Shown: positions 1-9,480, numbered from the stretch's first letter. The stretch: DNA of 64,000 nucleotides from Ferruginibacter paludis (GCF_030409685.1 NZ_JAUFQJ010000004.1:843667-907666); one strand, 5' to 3'. A program made the numbers and translations. Notes: generated by a model from the sequence alone, not told the origin.

Positions 1-11
1 GAACAAGTTCA

Positions 12-491
12 TCAATTCACCAGCGTTTTAATTTTAGCTTCCAGTTGGTCTTCAGCCAAATCTATCGCCACAATTTTACCTGTTTTATCGAGTAAAAAAG
101 TATTGGGGATGGCGTTGACCCCGTATTTCTCTGCTGTTTTAGAATACCAGCCGGCTTTATCATTTACCTGTGTGTAGTTGATTTTATCCTGCTCAATTGC
201 TTTTATCCAGTCACGCTTTTTGCTGTCGATAGAAACACCAAAAACTTCAAAACCTTTTGCTTTGTATTTGTTATAAAGACTAATTACACTAGGTATAGAA
301 GCTCTGCACGGACCACACCAGCTTGCCCAAAAATCTATCAGTACCACTTTTCCCTTCAATGAAGATAAATGCACCGTGCTGTCTTTTAGTCCGGGTAAAG
401 CAATTTCAGGCGCCATCTGTTCAACCTTTACCTGTGCCCTCGTGCCGGCGGAAACACCCAACATTATCATTAATAGAACAACATTTTTCAT
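12..491 (-). CDS. TlpA-like thiol-disulfide oxidoreductase, exported
   Basis: A 159-residue exported thioredoxin-fold protein. Residues 1-19 form a signal peptide ending in Ala-Gln. The AhpC/TSA-Redoxin type domain carries the redox motif WCGPC with cysteines 59 and 62, preceded by the DFWASWC context typical of TlpA/ResA proteins, and a cis-proline-like IPNTFLLD segment near residue 130. Such proteins reduce disulfides in the periplasm, for example during cytochrome c maturation or in stress defence; the substrate cannot be told from sequence. It is the last of three leftward genes (nucleoside phosphorylase, porin, this gene) but is 157 bases from the porin, so may have its own promoter: a TATATTTG (-7 type) lies at 584-591 on the minus strand, without a clear -33 box. 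Confidence 0.9.
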   Translation of the reverse strand: MKNVVLLMIMLGVSAGTRAQVKVEQMAPEIALPGLKDSTVHLSSLKGKVVLIDFWASWCGPCRASIPSVISLYNKYKAKGFEVFGVSIDSKKRDWIKAIEQDKINYTQVNDKAGWYSKTAEKYGVNAIPNTFLLDKTGKIVAIDLAEDQLEAKIKTLVN

Positions 492-648
492 TTGCAGCAG
501 TCTTTTTTTCTGAATAAAGAGAGTATAAAATTTAATATTTTTTTTATTGTAATTACCATACCATTGCTGGTTTTAATACAATACAAATATAGCGATCAGG
601 GATTACAGTAAATCGTTAAAATGCTGGCTTACAATATCCCGGTAAACA

Positions 649-2688
649 TCAATTCACAAAATTCCACTGTATGCCAAATCTTATCACCAAACCCGGGTAA
701 GCATAATGAGGGGCCGCAAAATTATTTTTTGTAAACCCGAACCCGTTTGAAAAATCCATGGTATTTAAATTCTCTGCCCGTATAAAAGCAGTAAAAGATT
801 TTATTCTAAAATGCACGAAAGCGCTAATATCCGGCCTGTTCCTGATGGTAAAACTGGTATCGGGTACAAAGAACTGCCCCATAACCGGCGAGTAGTTATA
901 AGCTTTGTATGGAGTGTAATACCTGAACTCCAACCCTGTACTCAAATTAAGATTTTTAAAAAATAAGCCTTCGTATGCCAGGCGGTTACGCGTAAAAATC
1001 AGCGGCACCTTTACCGGTGCTGCGGCATCCGTTTGCTGCAATGTGGCTTCCGCATACAGATTCCATCGTTTGGTTAATTTTATTTTCTTTGCCGCACTTA
1101 ACTGCAGCAAATTAATCACCTTACTATATTGCGCAGTTTTATAAAATCCTGTAAAATAAGCGTAGTTGGTAATTAAATAATTAGCGGCGGATAAACTTAC
1201 AAAAGGGTTGTCTGCGTTAGCTTTTAAGCTAATGACATTTTCTTTTTTATAGCCACCGGCATTGCCGAAATTGAAAGAAGAGAGCGTGTTAAAAATAAAA
1301 GAAGGCGTTCGGTTTACATTGCTGAAAGCCAGCCGCACATTTCCCCATTTTTTGTTCAGGTATCTTGCCAGCGAAGCATTGATACTGTAATCACCGGAAT
1401 TCAGTCCGGCCATATACAATTCTCCATTGGCCAGTATATCCCACAACCGGTTACGGGTTTTATTGCGGTACTCGCCATGTAACGTAATATTGTAAAAATT
1501 GTGGGTGCCTGTTGCAAAAGTGCCTTTGATGTTTTCAATGCGGGCGCCTGCCATTAAATACTGTGCAACGTTTTTTGTATCAGGATAAGTGATAATAGAA
1601 AAATCATTCGATACTACTTTCCATTTATCTGTAACTACCAGGCTATCCTTTCGAGTTGAAGTGGAAGTATCCACCATCATAGTGGTATCGTAATAGTTTA
1701 CGTAATAGCTGGTGTCAGCAGATATCAAATCCCTGAATTGGTAATTATAACTGCTGTAATTTAACGTGTGTTGAAAACGCAGCTTTGAATAAAATAAATA
1801 TTCAGTGGTGCTGTCGTTGATGGCAATGGAATCTTTTTTGCCCAGGTCGTATGATTGTCTTAAAAAGAAGGTAAAATCTTTATATACATTACCTGTTGTA
1901 ACAGTTGTGTTGAAAGGATTGAAAGAAGAATTATTGCCACCGAGATTTACCGGTATGGCAAATAGTTTAAAGGTTTTATCTACTAGCAGACTGTCGTTTT
2001 TAATACCGCCGCTTTCCGAACTTTTCAGCACGTTGCCCATCAGCATAAAATAGCCTCCGTATCTTTTTCGCTTACCCTGGTAGTTACTAAAAAGCCGGTA
2101 ACTTTTATGGTTGGTATTTTGAGAAGAAAAATAGCCCGGCGCACTGATCAATCTATATTCTAAACCAAAATTTAAATTGGGTTTGGGGTTCTGGGTATGG
2201 ATAATACTTACCACCTGTTCCTTGCCCGAACCCAGTTCATAATTCATCCGGGTATAGGGCTTGGTAGTTTTAAAAAAGCGACTGTTTTCTAATGTGTATT
2301 TGTAAGCATCAAATGCATGGAACCCTGCATCCCACCCTGCTTTTGCATGAGGCGCATAAATAAGTGAATAGCCGGCGTTGCCATTGTTACCCAGGTATTG
2401 TTCGGTAGCAGGTATAGAAAAATATTTATAAAAATCGTTGAGGTTGGTGTCAATGCGGATGTTGCGGATAGAATCAAGGTATTTGAAAGTAACCGTGATG
2501 GTATCTTTTAAGTCATCTCTATGCTCAAAACCTAAACCCAAACTATCACTTTTGCTGCCGCCTTTGCTGCTGCTTCCGCCTTTGCCCATTCCACCGGCGG
2601 CACCTCTAAGCGTTTGCAGGCCCCGTTGCGCAACACCTGCTTGAAAAAACCCCAGCAGCAATAAAGAAAATACTATTTTATACATCAT
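649..2688 (-). CDS. Putative outer-membrane porin (Bacteroidota putative porin family)
   Basis: A 679-residue protein with a signal peptide (residues 1-20, cleavage after GVAQ), a short Gly/Ser/Lys-rich linker (about 27-48), then a long region of alternating aromatic and polar residues typical of an outer-membrane beta-barrel, ending in a short aromatic-containing strand (FGIQWNFVN). The conserved start of the mature domain (FKYLDSIRNIRIDTNLNDF) resembles the Bacteroidota putative porin family (Porin_10 type). Role: probably a general or substrate-specific channel; no substrate can be assigned. The start could be either of two adjacent Met codons. It lies 77 bases downstream of the purine nucleoside phosphorylase on the same strand, so co-transcription is possible. 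Confidence 0.8.
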   Translation of the reverse strand: MMYKIVFSLLLLGFFQAGVAQRGLQTLRGAAGGMGKGGSSSKGGSKSDSLGLGFEHRDDLKDTITVTFKYLDSIRNIRIDTNLNDFYKYFSIPATEQYLGNNGNAGYSLIYAPHAKAGWDAGFHAFDAYKYTLENSRFFKTTKPYTRMNYELGSGKEQVVSIIHTQNPKPNLNFGLEYRLISAPGYFSSQNTNHKSYRLFSNYQGKRKRYGGYFMLMGNVLKSSESGGIKNDSLLVDKTFKLFAIPVNLGGNNSSFNPFNTTVTTGNVYKDFTFFLRQSYDLGKKDSIAINDSTTEYLFYSKLRFQHTLNYSSYNYQFRDLISADTSYYVNYYDTTMMVDTSTSTRKDSLVVTDKWKVVSNDFSIITYPDTKNVAQYLMAGARIENIKGTFATGTHNFYNITLHGEYRNKTRNRLWDILANGELYMAGLNSGDYSINASLARYLNKKWGNVRLAFSNVNRTPSFIFNTLSSFNFGNAGGYKKENVISLKANADNPFVSLSAANYLITNYAYFTGFYKTAQYSKVINLLQLSAAKKIKLTKRWNLYAEATLQQTDAAAPVKVPLIFTRNRLAYEGLFFKNLNLSTGLEFRYYTPYKAYNYSPVMGQFFVPDTSFTIRNRPDISAFVHFRIKSFTAFIRAENLNTMDFSNGFGFTKNNFAAPHYAYPGLVIRFGIQWNFVN

Positions 2689-2765
2689 TCAAAATTATTC
2701 AACACCGGCAATATGTAATGCGGCTCCAAAACCAAACCAGCCGGTAAAATTTTGCTGCAATATGC

Positions 2766-3578
2766 TTACAAGCTGGCGACCAATTCCTTAAAAATATGTG
2801 TCAGCTTTGGCTCAGCTTCCCTGGCTGCCTGCAACACTTCTGCATGCGTAATTATATTTTCTTCTTCCCTTATGCCAAGATCGGTTATTACACTCATTCC
2901 AAAAACATCCAGGCCCATATGTACAGCGGCAATTACTTCCTGCACCGTACTCATGCCAACCGCATCACCTCCTATAATATGCAGTAATTTATATTCAGCC
3001 CTTGTTTCAAATGTTGGTCCTGTAACACCGCAATAAACGCCTTCTTTAACATCCAGATTTTCTTTGGCGGCAATTGCTTTTACCTGGCTGATTAAACGCT
3101 TGCTGTAAGGTTCACTCATATCGGGAAACCGGGGTCCCATCACCTCTTCATTTTTCCCGATCAAAGGATTAATAACAAAAAGACTAACATGATCTTTAAT
3201 AATCATCAGATCACCCACCTTATAATCCAGGTTCATACCACCCGCAGCATTGCTTATGAGCAGGGTGCTGATACCTAAAAACTTCATTACCCTGATTGGA
3301 AAAACAACTTCCTGTGGGGTATATCCTTCATAACAATGAAAACGTCCCATCATAGCCACCACTTTTTTTCCTGCCAGTTCGCCAAATATTAATTTGCCAT
3401 CATGGCCTTCTACCGTACTTACGGGAAAATGCGGGATATCCCTGTAGGCAATTTCTGCTTCTATTTTCATTTCTCCTGTAAAACTACCTAACCCGCTTCC
3501 CAGTACAATACCGGCGATGGGCTTGCTTTTATAACGGCTTTGGATATACGCAACTGCCGCATTTATTGTTGTAATCAT
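2766..3578 (-). CDS. punA: Purine-nucleoside phosphorylase
   Basis: A 270-residue trimeric-type purine nucleoside phosphorylase, which splits inosine or guanosine with phosphate to base and ribose-1-phosphate (purine salvage, cytosol). Visible family marks: the phosphate-binding GIVLGSGLG near residue 25, the GRFHCYEGY segment near 78-86 with its His, LLISNAAGGMN near 110, and the base-binding region GPTFETRAEYK followed by GGDAVGMSTVQEVIAA. Length matches the family. The start codon ATG at 3578 gives the expected short N-terminal helix. It opens a leftward set followed by the putative porin. Confidence 0.95.
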   Translation of the reverse strand: MITTINAAVAYIQSRYKSKPIAGIVLGSGLGSFTGEMKIEAEIAYRDIPHFPVSTVEGHDGKLIFGELAGKKVVAMMGRFHCYEGYTPQEVVFPIRVMKFLGISTLLISNAAGGMNLDYKVGDLMIIKDHVSLFVINPLIGKNEEVMGPRFPDMSEPYSKRLISQVKAIAAKENLDVKEGVYCGVTGPTFETRAEYKLLHIIGGDAVGMSTVQEVIAAVHMGLDVFGMSVITDLGIREEENIITHAEVLQAAREAEPKLTHIFKELVASL

Positions 3579-3931
3579 TTTGCTTGCTTGTTTAGTAGTA
3601 AGAGCTGTTTATATCCACCATTTTAGGCTGCACCGCACCATCAAAATGGTTTTGCAAAGAAAGGAAACTAAAAGCAAGGTTGAATTAAAAAAATGGTAAA
3701 AAGAAATACCCGTGCTTTCTTCCCCAGGGGCGGGGAAATGGAGAATGCTAAACGCAGTTTTTGAGCGTTTGACAATTAAAAACTTTCTTATAGTGAATAA
3801 TCCATTTTTACGCTGCAGTCAAGTGACGAATAAGCCACTTTTCTATGACTCTCCTGCAGGAGGATCAGGGTTAAATTATATCCTGCTTATTTCCCCTTCC
3901 CTTCTTATCTTCGCAAAAAATTTCTCCAAAC
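3579..3931. other. Spacer between divergent punA and sucC
   Basis: 353 bases between two divergently transcribed genes. The stretch nearest sucC holds a -7-like hexanucleotide context (see 3906-3913). Short open frames here have no signal peptide, domain or coding bias and I do not consider them genes. No repeat or RNA was recognised. Confidence 0.5.
3906..3913 (+). promoter_or_regulatory. Candidate -7 element of sucC
   Basis: TATCTTCG matches TAnnTTTG at 7 of 8 positions and lies 18 bases before the sucC ATG, giving a very short leader. No convincing TTTG box is seen about 20 bases upstream, so this is a weak call. Confidence 0.35.
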
Positions 3932-5143
3932 ATGAACCTTCACGAATACCAGGCTAAAGAGCTGCTTAAAAAATTCAATGTTCCAGTGCAGGAAGGCATT
4001 GCCTGCAATACACCTGCCGAGGCAGAAGAAGCATACCGCCAGATACATACCCTATACGATAGTAAGTTTGCTGTAGTGAAGGCGCAGATACATGCTGGTG
4101 GCCGTGGTAAGGGTACCATCCGTGGTAAAGAGCAGCGTGGAGTTGCGGTAGGTAAGAATGCCGAAGCAGTCAAAGAAATAGCACAAAATTTAATAGGCGG
4201 TACATTGGTAACCATCCAGACAGGCCCTGCCGGTAAACTGGTTAACAAAGTACTGGTAGCGCAGGATGTTTATTATGACGGTCCTAATCCTACTAAAGAA
4301 TTTTACCTGTCTATTTTAATGGACCGGTCAAAAGGCCAGAATGTAATTATGTACAGCACCGAAGGCGGTATGAACATTGAAGATGTGGCACACAACACAC
4401 CTGATAAAATATACAAAGAATGGGTAAACCCAAGTGGTTTGCTGCAGGCTTTCCAGGCTCGCAAGATTGCTTTTAATCTTGGCCTTAGTGGTAATGCTTT
4501 TAAAAACTGCGTGAAATTTGTGACCAATTTATACAACGCTTATGTTGGTTTGGATTGCAGCATGCTCGAAATAAATCCATTGTTCAAAACAAGTGATGAT
4601 AAAATAATCGCCGTGGATTGTAAAATGGACGTAGACGATAACTCTTTGATGCGGCATGCAGATGTAGCTGGCTTAAGGGATATTAGTGAGGAAGATCCTA
4701 CAGAAGTAGAAGCTGGAAAATTCAACCTGAATTTTGTAAAGCTGGATGGTAACGTAGGCTGTATGGTAAATGGCGCTGGCCTTGCCATGGCAACTATGGA
4801 TATGATTAAATTAAGTGGTGGTGAACCTGCCAACTTTTTGGACGTAGGCGGTACTGCGAATGCACAAACAGTAGAGGCCGGCTTTCGCATTATTTTAAAA
4901 GATCCAAAAGTAAAAGCAATCCTCATCAATATTTTTGGTGGTATCGTTCGTTGTGACCGTGTTGCACAAGGTGTAATTGATGCCTACCAGTCAATTGGCA
5001 ATATTGATATTCCAATCATTGTACGTTTACAGGGTACCAATGCTGATGTAGCAAAAACATTAATTGACGAAAGCGGGCTGAAAGTTCAAAGTGCCATTCT
5101 TTTAAGTGAGGCCGCAGCGCTGGTGAATAAAGCGGTGGCTTAA
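3932..5143 (+). CDS. sucC: Succinyl-CoA synthetase (ADP-forming) beta subunit
   Basis: A 403-residue ATP-grasp subunit of succinyl-CoA ligase, which interconverts succinyl-CoA and succinate with nucleotide phosphorylation in the TCA cycle. It begins with the signature MNLHEYQAKELLKKF and carries the Gly-rich nucleotide loop GGRGKGTIRG (about residues 52-61), the metal-binding segment LEINPLF, and the C-terminal ligase domain with FLDVGGTANAQTV and NIFGGIVRCD. Length is normal. The alpha subunit gene is not beside it, as is common in Bacteroidota. A strong hairpin follows at 5239-5266. Confidence 0.96.
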   Translation: MNLHEYQAKELLKKFNVPVQEGIACNTPAEAEEAYRQIHTLYDSKFAVVKAQIHAGGRGKGTIRGKEQRGVAVGKNAEAVKEIAQNLIGGTLVTIQTGPAGKLVNKVLVAQDVYYDGPNPTKEFYLSILMDRSKGQNVIMYSTEGGMNIEDVAHNTPDKIYKEWVNPSGLLQAFQARKIAFNLGLSGNAFKNCVKFVTNLYNAYVGLDCSMLEINPLFKTSDDKIIAVDCKMDVDDNSLMRHADVAGLRDISEEDPTEVEAGKFNLNFVKLDGNVGCMVNGAGLAMATMDMIKLSGGEPANFLDVGGTANAQTVEAGFRIILKDPKVKAILINIFGGIVRCDRVAQGVIDAYQSIGNIDIPIIVRLQGTNADVAKTLIDESGLKVQSAILLSEAAALVNKAVA

Positions 5144-5149
5144 TTTTTC

Positions 5150-5176
5150 GATGTCTGATTTTTTGATGTCTGATTT
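5150..5176. repeat. Direct repeat, two copies of a 12-mer
   Basis: GATGTCTGATTT occurs at 5150-5161 and again at 5165-5176 (period 15). It lies just after the sucC stop codon, before the terminator. No function is visible. Confidence 0.6.
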
Positions 5177-5238
5177 CTTTCAACTTGAGTGGAATGCCTT
5201 GACTTAATACAGCCGTCGATTCAAAATAGATTAAAAAG

Positions 5239-5266
5239 AATGTCCCATTTTAAGTGGGACATTTTT
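5239..5266. terminator. Bidirectional terminator between sucC and the cytochrome c gene
   Basis: A 9-bp perfect stem (AATGTCCCA / TGGGACATT) with a 7-base loop, followed by a T-run on the plus strand and by TTCTTTTT on the minus strand. It sits between two convergent genes and can serve both. Confidence 0.8.
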
Positions 5267-5311
5267 CGTTTAAATATTTGTGTCTTAAGGTTCGCATTGT
5301 CAACACTCTAA

Positions 5312-5342
5312 ATTCACCATTCACTATTCACCACTCACTATT
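5312..5342. repeat. Tandem heptamer repeat (ATTCACY)n
   Basis: Four consecutive heptamers ATTCACC, ATTCACT, ATTCACC, ACTCACT at 5312-5339 followed by a partial ATT. The last full unit contributes the stop codon (TAG on the minus strand at 5338-5340) of the cytochrome c gene. Confidence 0.65.
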
Positions 5343-5775
5343 TAACCACTTTCGCCCTTGTTATCTTCACATCCATGGCAGTTACTGCAGGCTTTTTATT
5401 TCCAAAACTGTTGCGCACAAAGGTGAGTACGTCTGCCACCTGTTTATCGGTGAGGTAATTAAAAGAAGGCATTACGTTGTTGTATCTTTCTCCATTGATT
5501 TCTACCTGGCCCATCCCATTCAGTACGGTTGTTATCAGCCTGGGTTTAGGCCCGTTTATAAAAGCAGTTTTAATTAAAGGTGGATTCAGGTTTTCAACGC
5601 CACCTCCATCGGGTAAATGACAGGATACACAAAATTGCGTATACACTGCTTCTCCGGCCGTTATTGATGCCTTAAGACCTGCTACCGGCGATTTGGTAAC
5701 CGGCTTCTTTTGCTGGGCAAAACCTGCTGTTGCAAGCAGTAATTGTATGCCGGCGAGTACTATTTTTGTACGCAT
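5338..5775 (-). CDS. Exported c-type cytochrome, partner of the PQQ-type dehydrogenase
   Basis: A 145-residue monohaem cytochrome c. The signal peptide (residues 1-20, ending GFAQ) is followed by a Lys/Pro-rich linker, the haem-binding motif CVSCH near residues 50-54, and a candidate distal Met in NVMPSFNYLT about 50 residues further on. It starts 6 bases after the sugar dehydrogenase stop codon, so the two are surely co-transcribed, and it is the likely electron acceptor of that enzyme. The stop codon lies within a heptamer repeat (5312-5342), so the last residues may have been altered by repeat expansion. Confidence 0.88.
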   Translation of the reverse strand: MRTKIVLAGIQLLLATAGFAQQKKPVTKSPVAGLKASITAGEAVYTQFCVSCHLPDGGGVENLNPPLIKTAFINGPKPRLITTVLNGMGQVEINGERYNNVMPSFNYLTDKQVADVLTFVRNSFGNKKPAVTAMDVKITRAKVVK

Positions 5776-5781
5776 ATTTCT

Positions 5782-7056
5782 TTAAGGAGTGTAGGTTATT
5801 TTGTAAAGAAATCCTTTTGAATCATCGGTTACATACAGTGAACCATCAGGTCCCTGGGCTAGTCCGCATGGACGATGATCGGCACGACCTGAAGCAGTTT
5901 TTTCAGGAGAGCCCGAAAAATTATCTGCAAATATTTCCCATTCGCCAGCAGGCTTTCCATCTTTAAAAGGCTGGAACACCACAAAGTAACCGGCCTGTGG
6001 TTCGGGTGACCTGTTCCATGATCCGTGAAAGGCAATGAAAGCACCATTTTTATATTTTTCCGGAAATTGATTGCCTGTATAAAATAATAATCCGTTGGGC
6101 GCCATGTGGGCAGGATACGCTGCCGCCGGTTCCAGGTATTTTGAATCCGCTGCAGTCTTTCCATCGCCGCCATATTCGGGCGCAAGTATATTTTTATGTT
6201 GCGCCAAGTCATAGTACAGGTAGGGCCAGCCTGCATCATCTCCTTTCTTTAAAGCAAACATACATTCTGCCGGGTTTAGGGCTGATTGCTGCACCGTATA
6301 TAAATCGGGGAATATATCATGCAACTGATCCCTCCCGTGTTGCATTACAAAGAGCTGATTGTTCTGCTGGTTCCAGTCGAGGCCAACAATATTTCTTAGC
6401 CCTGTTGCATACCTGACTCCGTCGGCATAGGTTTGATTGAGCTTATCATGTTTAAACATCCAGATACCACCGGCAGAATCCAGCATCGGGCAACCTTTTC
6501 TGCCCATAGAACCTTTTTGCCTGTCTTTTTCCTGGCAGCTGTTTAACCAGGCCCCAATATTTACATAGATGTTACCTTCGTTATCCAGTACCAGTGATTT
6601 TGTTTCATGCTGCCAGCGGTTAATTAATCCGGTTACTATTTTTTCCGGCGCTGCCGGATTGATGACTTCATTTTTTGCATCAAGTTTATACCTGAAAACT
6701 TCTTCATTGCTGGAACTGTAGAGGTAGCCGTCCTTAATGTATATTCCTGTGCCGCCATAATTACCAAACCCGTTTTTAACAACCGCTTTGCCATTGGCTT
6801 CCTGTAAATAAATAGTGCCCTTGCCGTTAACCGGCTTTGCCAGCCGTACATAAATTCCACCCTGGGGCGTTACAACAATATGCCGGGCCTTACCCATATT
6901 TTCCGCAAGTATCGTCGCCTTAAATTTGGCAGGCAATTTCAAGCCTGCGTTGTCATCTGTTATTTTTAAAACAGGCTTAACGCTTGTTTGTGCGTCAGCC
7001 AGCGTTGTACAAAATATCGCAGCAATGACCCCTGCGTAAACGAAAACTTTTTTCAT
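5782..7056 (-). CDS. PQQ-dependent sugar dehydrogenase-like (sorbosone dehydrogenase family), exported
   Basis: A periplasmic beta-propeller oxidoreductase of the soluble aldose/sorbosone dehydrogenase type, expected to oxidise a sugar or sugar aldehyde using PQQ. I start it at the ATG at 7056 (not the upstream one at 7173), because MKKVFVYAGVIAAIFCTTLA gives a normal signal peptide while the 39 residues before it look non-coding. The mature protein is 424 residues in total with the start chosen. Family marks: YATGLRNIVGLDW, FVMQHGRDQL, a GWPYLYYD segment, AFHGSWNRSPEPQAGY and the C-terminal HRPCGLAQGPDGSLYVTDD. It is followed after 6 bases by a cytochrome c gene. The cofactor assignment is by family; I see no PQQ synthesis genes here. 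Confidence 0.85.
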   Translation of the reverse strand: MKKVFVYAGVIAAIFCTTLADAQTSVKPVLKITDDNAGLKLPAKFKATILAENMGKARHIVVTPQGGIYVRLAKPVNGKGTIYLQEANGKAVVKNGFGNYGGTGIYIKDGYLYSSSNEEVFRYKLDAKNEVINPAAPEKIVTGLINRWQHETKSLVLDNEGNIYVNIGAWLNSCQEKDRQKGSMGRKGCPMLDSAGGIWMFKHDKLNQTYADGVRYATGLRNIVGLDWNQQNNQLFVMQHGRDQLHDIFPDLYTVQQSALNPAECMFALKKGDDAGWPYLYYDLAQHKNILAPEYGGDGKTAADSKYLEPAAAYPAHMAPNGLLFYTGNQFPEKYKNGAFIAFHGSWNRSPEPQAGYFVVFQPFKDGKPAGEWEIFADNFSGSPEKTASGRADHRPCGLAQGPDGSLYVTDDSKGFLYKITYTP

Positions 7057-7247
7057 TTGTTGATATTTATTTTCTAAAAAGTATATAAAGATAATTACCC
7101 AACTGATATTACAATTAACTGGCAAAACTGTTGAACTAAATCTACAAATTGGCTGTTTACATTTTTTACTCAATTATAACAACAACTGTTAAGCCTTTCT
7201 ATTTACCCTCACGGAGCACTTGCAACTTTATACCAGCACTGGTTCTT

Positions 7248-7255
7248 TATCTTTA
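7248..7255 (+). promoter_or_regulatory. Candidate -7 element of the acylase gene
   Basis: TATCTTTA matches TAnnTTTG at 7 of 8 positions and lies 14 bases before the ATG at 7270. No good -33 box at the usual distance. Confidence 0.35.
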
Positions 7256-7269
7256 CAAAAAATAAAACA

Positions 7270-9456
7270 ATGCCTGTAAAAAAAATATTGCTGCTGTTGC
7301 TGGTACCGATACAATTATTGGCCCAAAATTTTTCCGGTAAAGAAATCAGCCGCTGGCAGCACCAGGCTAAACAGGTAACCATTACAAGAGATAACTGGGG
7401 CATTCCCCACATCAGTGGCAACACAGATGCCGATGCTGTATTTGGATTATTGTATGCGCAGTGCGAAGATGATTTTAAAAGAGTAGAACTAAACTACATT
7501 GAAAAGTTGGGCAGGATGGCAGAGATAAAAGGCGAAGCCGTTTTGTACGATGACCTGTTGCTGCAATTATTGATTGACACTGCGGATGCGAAAAAAGATT
7601 ACAATACGGCCGCCCCGTGGTTAAAAAAATTATTGAATGCTTATGCGGATGGTATTAATTACTACCTGTATAAAAATCCACAGGTAAAGCCACTAATGAT
7701 CCACCGCTTTCAGCCATGGTACCCACTGTTGTGGACTGATGGCAGCATTGGTGCTATTAACACGGCAGATATTTCCACCGCTGAGTTAAAGAATTTTTAT
7801 AGCGGTGACGCAAAACCTGCGGTTGCATTGGCAAAAGATCCTGATCAGCAAACAGGTTCCAATGGCTTTGCATTTGGTCCTTCTGTTACTGCCAGCGGCA
7901 ACGCCATTTTATATATCAACCCGCATGTTACATTTTATTTCAGGCCCGAAGTACAGGTTACCAGCAAGGAAGGGTTGAATGCATATGGCGCTGTTACCTG
8001 GGGCCAGTTTTTTGTTTACCAGGGATTTAATGAGCATTGCGGCTGGATGCATACCAGTAACAATGTGGATGTGGCCGACTTATACGAAGAAAAAATAAGC
8101 ACAAAAAACAAACAATTTTTTTACGAATACAATCACCAGTTAAAACCCGTAAGGCAAAAGAAAATGGTATTGCGGTTTGCTGAAAATGGATTGTTGAAAA
8201 CAAAAAATATTACCGCCTTTTTTACGCAGCACGGGCCAGTGATGGCCATGCGCAATAACAAATGGATCAGCCTGAAATCTTTCAACCGTTCTGCCATTAG
8301 TTTACAACAAAGCTGGCTGCGTACCAAAGCGAAGGGATTTGACGATTATAAAAAAGTAATGGACCTGAAAGCCAATACAAGCAACAATACGGTGTATGCG
8401 GATGACAAAGGCAATATCGCTTACTGGCATGGTAATTTTATACCTATCCGGGATAAAAAGTTAAACTGGGCATTGCCGGTAGATGGATCCACTTCTGCTA
8501 CGGAATGGAAAGGTTTACACGAACAGCAAGATATTGTGCACCTGTTTAACCCACCTAACGGATGGCTGCAAAATTGCAACTCCACTCCCTTTTCTGTTGC
8601 CGGAAATTATAGCCCGAAAAAAGAAAATTACCCTGCTTATATGGCGCCTGACGGAGAAAATTTTCGTGGTGTAAATGCGGTGAGAATTTTAGGACGGGCA
8701 AATAAATACACCGTGGATAAAGTGATTGCAGCAGGTTATAATACTTATCTTTCAGCATTTGAAGTGTTGGTTCCGGCACTCATCAATTCATTTGAAAAGA
8801 GTATTGCGAGCGGGGATACTACTTACAATAATTTGAAAGAACCCATCGCAATTTTAAAAACCTGGGATTATCATTCTGGCGAATCATCTGTGGCTACCAC
8901 GCTGGCCATTGAGTGGGCTCAGAAATTAGACAAACTGTTACAGAAAGTATATGTAGATGAAGGTGAAACCGACCAGGTACAAAACACCAAACACTTCGCT
9001 GCTGTTGCAACGGCAGCACAACTGCTGCCACCACTAACAGCTGTTGTAAATGAATTAACCGGTAAGTTTGGTAACTGGCAAATTGCCTGGGGAACCATCA
9101 ACCGTTTTCAGCGGATTACTGACAATATCCCTGATGAGTACCACGATAGTTTGCCCAGTTTACCCATGGGTTTTGCCTCGGCATTGTGGGGACAAATACC
9201 ATCTTATAACAGCAGATATTCCGCAGGTAATAAAAAGCGGTATGGTGTAAGTGGTAACAGTTTTATTTGTGCTGTTGAGTTTGGGAAAAAGATAATTGCA
9301 AAATCATTACTGGCTGGTGGTGAAAGTGGCGATCCATTATCCAAACATTTTAAAGATCAGGCTGAAATGTACACCCATGGCCAGTTTAAAGAAGTATTGT
9401 TTTATCCGGAAGATATAGCGAAGCACGTAGAAAAAAAATATCATCCGGGCGAATAG
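7270..9456 (+). CDS. Penicillin acylase family N-terminal-nucleophile hydrolase, exported
   Basis: A 728-residue secreted precursor of the penicillin G acylase/acyl-homoserine-lactone acylase family. After a signal peptide (1-19, ending LLAQ) the alpha-chain region contains ITRDNWGIPHISG and LLYAQCEDDF, both family signatures. The self-cleavage site is seen as TGSNGFAFGP: Gly196-Ser197, with Ser197 becoming the catalytic N-terminus of the beta chain. Asn in the oxyanion-hole region (SNNVDVADLYEEK) is also present. The family hydrolyses amide bonds of beta-lactams, acyl-homoserine lactones or aculeacin-like lipids; the substrate cannot be told. It is monocistronic, facing the GH1 gene across a spacer with a palindromic repeat. 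Confidence 0.9.
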   Translation: MPVKKILLLLLVPIQLLAQNFSGKEISRWQHQAKQVTITRDNWGIPHISGNTDADAVFGLLYAQCEDDFKRVELNYIEKLGRMAEIKGEAVLYDDLLLQLLIDTADAKKDYNTAAPWLKKLLNAYADGINYYLYKNPQVKPLMIHRFQPWYPLLWTDGSIGAINTADISTAELKNFYSGDAKPAVALAKDPDQQTGSNGFAFGPSVTASGNAILYINPHVTFYFRPEVQVTSKEGLNAYGAVTWGQFFVYQGFNEHCGWMHTSNNVDVADLYEEKISTKNKQFFYEYNHQLKPVRQKKMVLRFAENGLLKTKNITAFFTQHGPVMAMRNNKWISLKSFNRSAISLQQSWLRTKAKGFDDYKKVMDLKANTSNNTVYADDKGNIAYWHGNFIPIRDKKLNWALPVDGSTSATEWKGLHEQQDIVHLFNPPNGWLQNCNSTPFSVAGNYSPKKENYPAYMAPDGENFRGVNAVRILGRANKYTVDKVIAAGYNTYLSAFEVLVPALINSFEKSIASGDTTYNNLKEPIAILKTWDYHSGESSVATTLAIEWAQKLDKLLQKVYVDEGETDQVQNTKHFAAVATAAQLLPPLTAVVNELTGKFGNWQIAWGTINRFQRITDNIPDEYHDSLPSLPMGFASALWGQIPSYNSRYSAGNKKRYGVSGNSFICAVEFGKKIIAKSLLAGGESGDPLSKHFKDQAEMYTHGQFKEVLFYPEDIAKHVEKKYHPGE

Positions 9457-9480
9457 TTTACTTCCAGCGGGTAAAAATGC

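Noticed and set aside
3712..3957. Plus-strand frame of 81 codons overlapping the sucC start
   Set aside because: Runs out of frame into sucC and has no family resemblance; spacer sequence.
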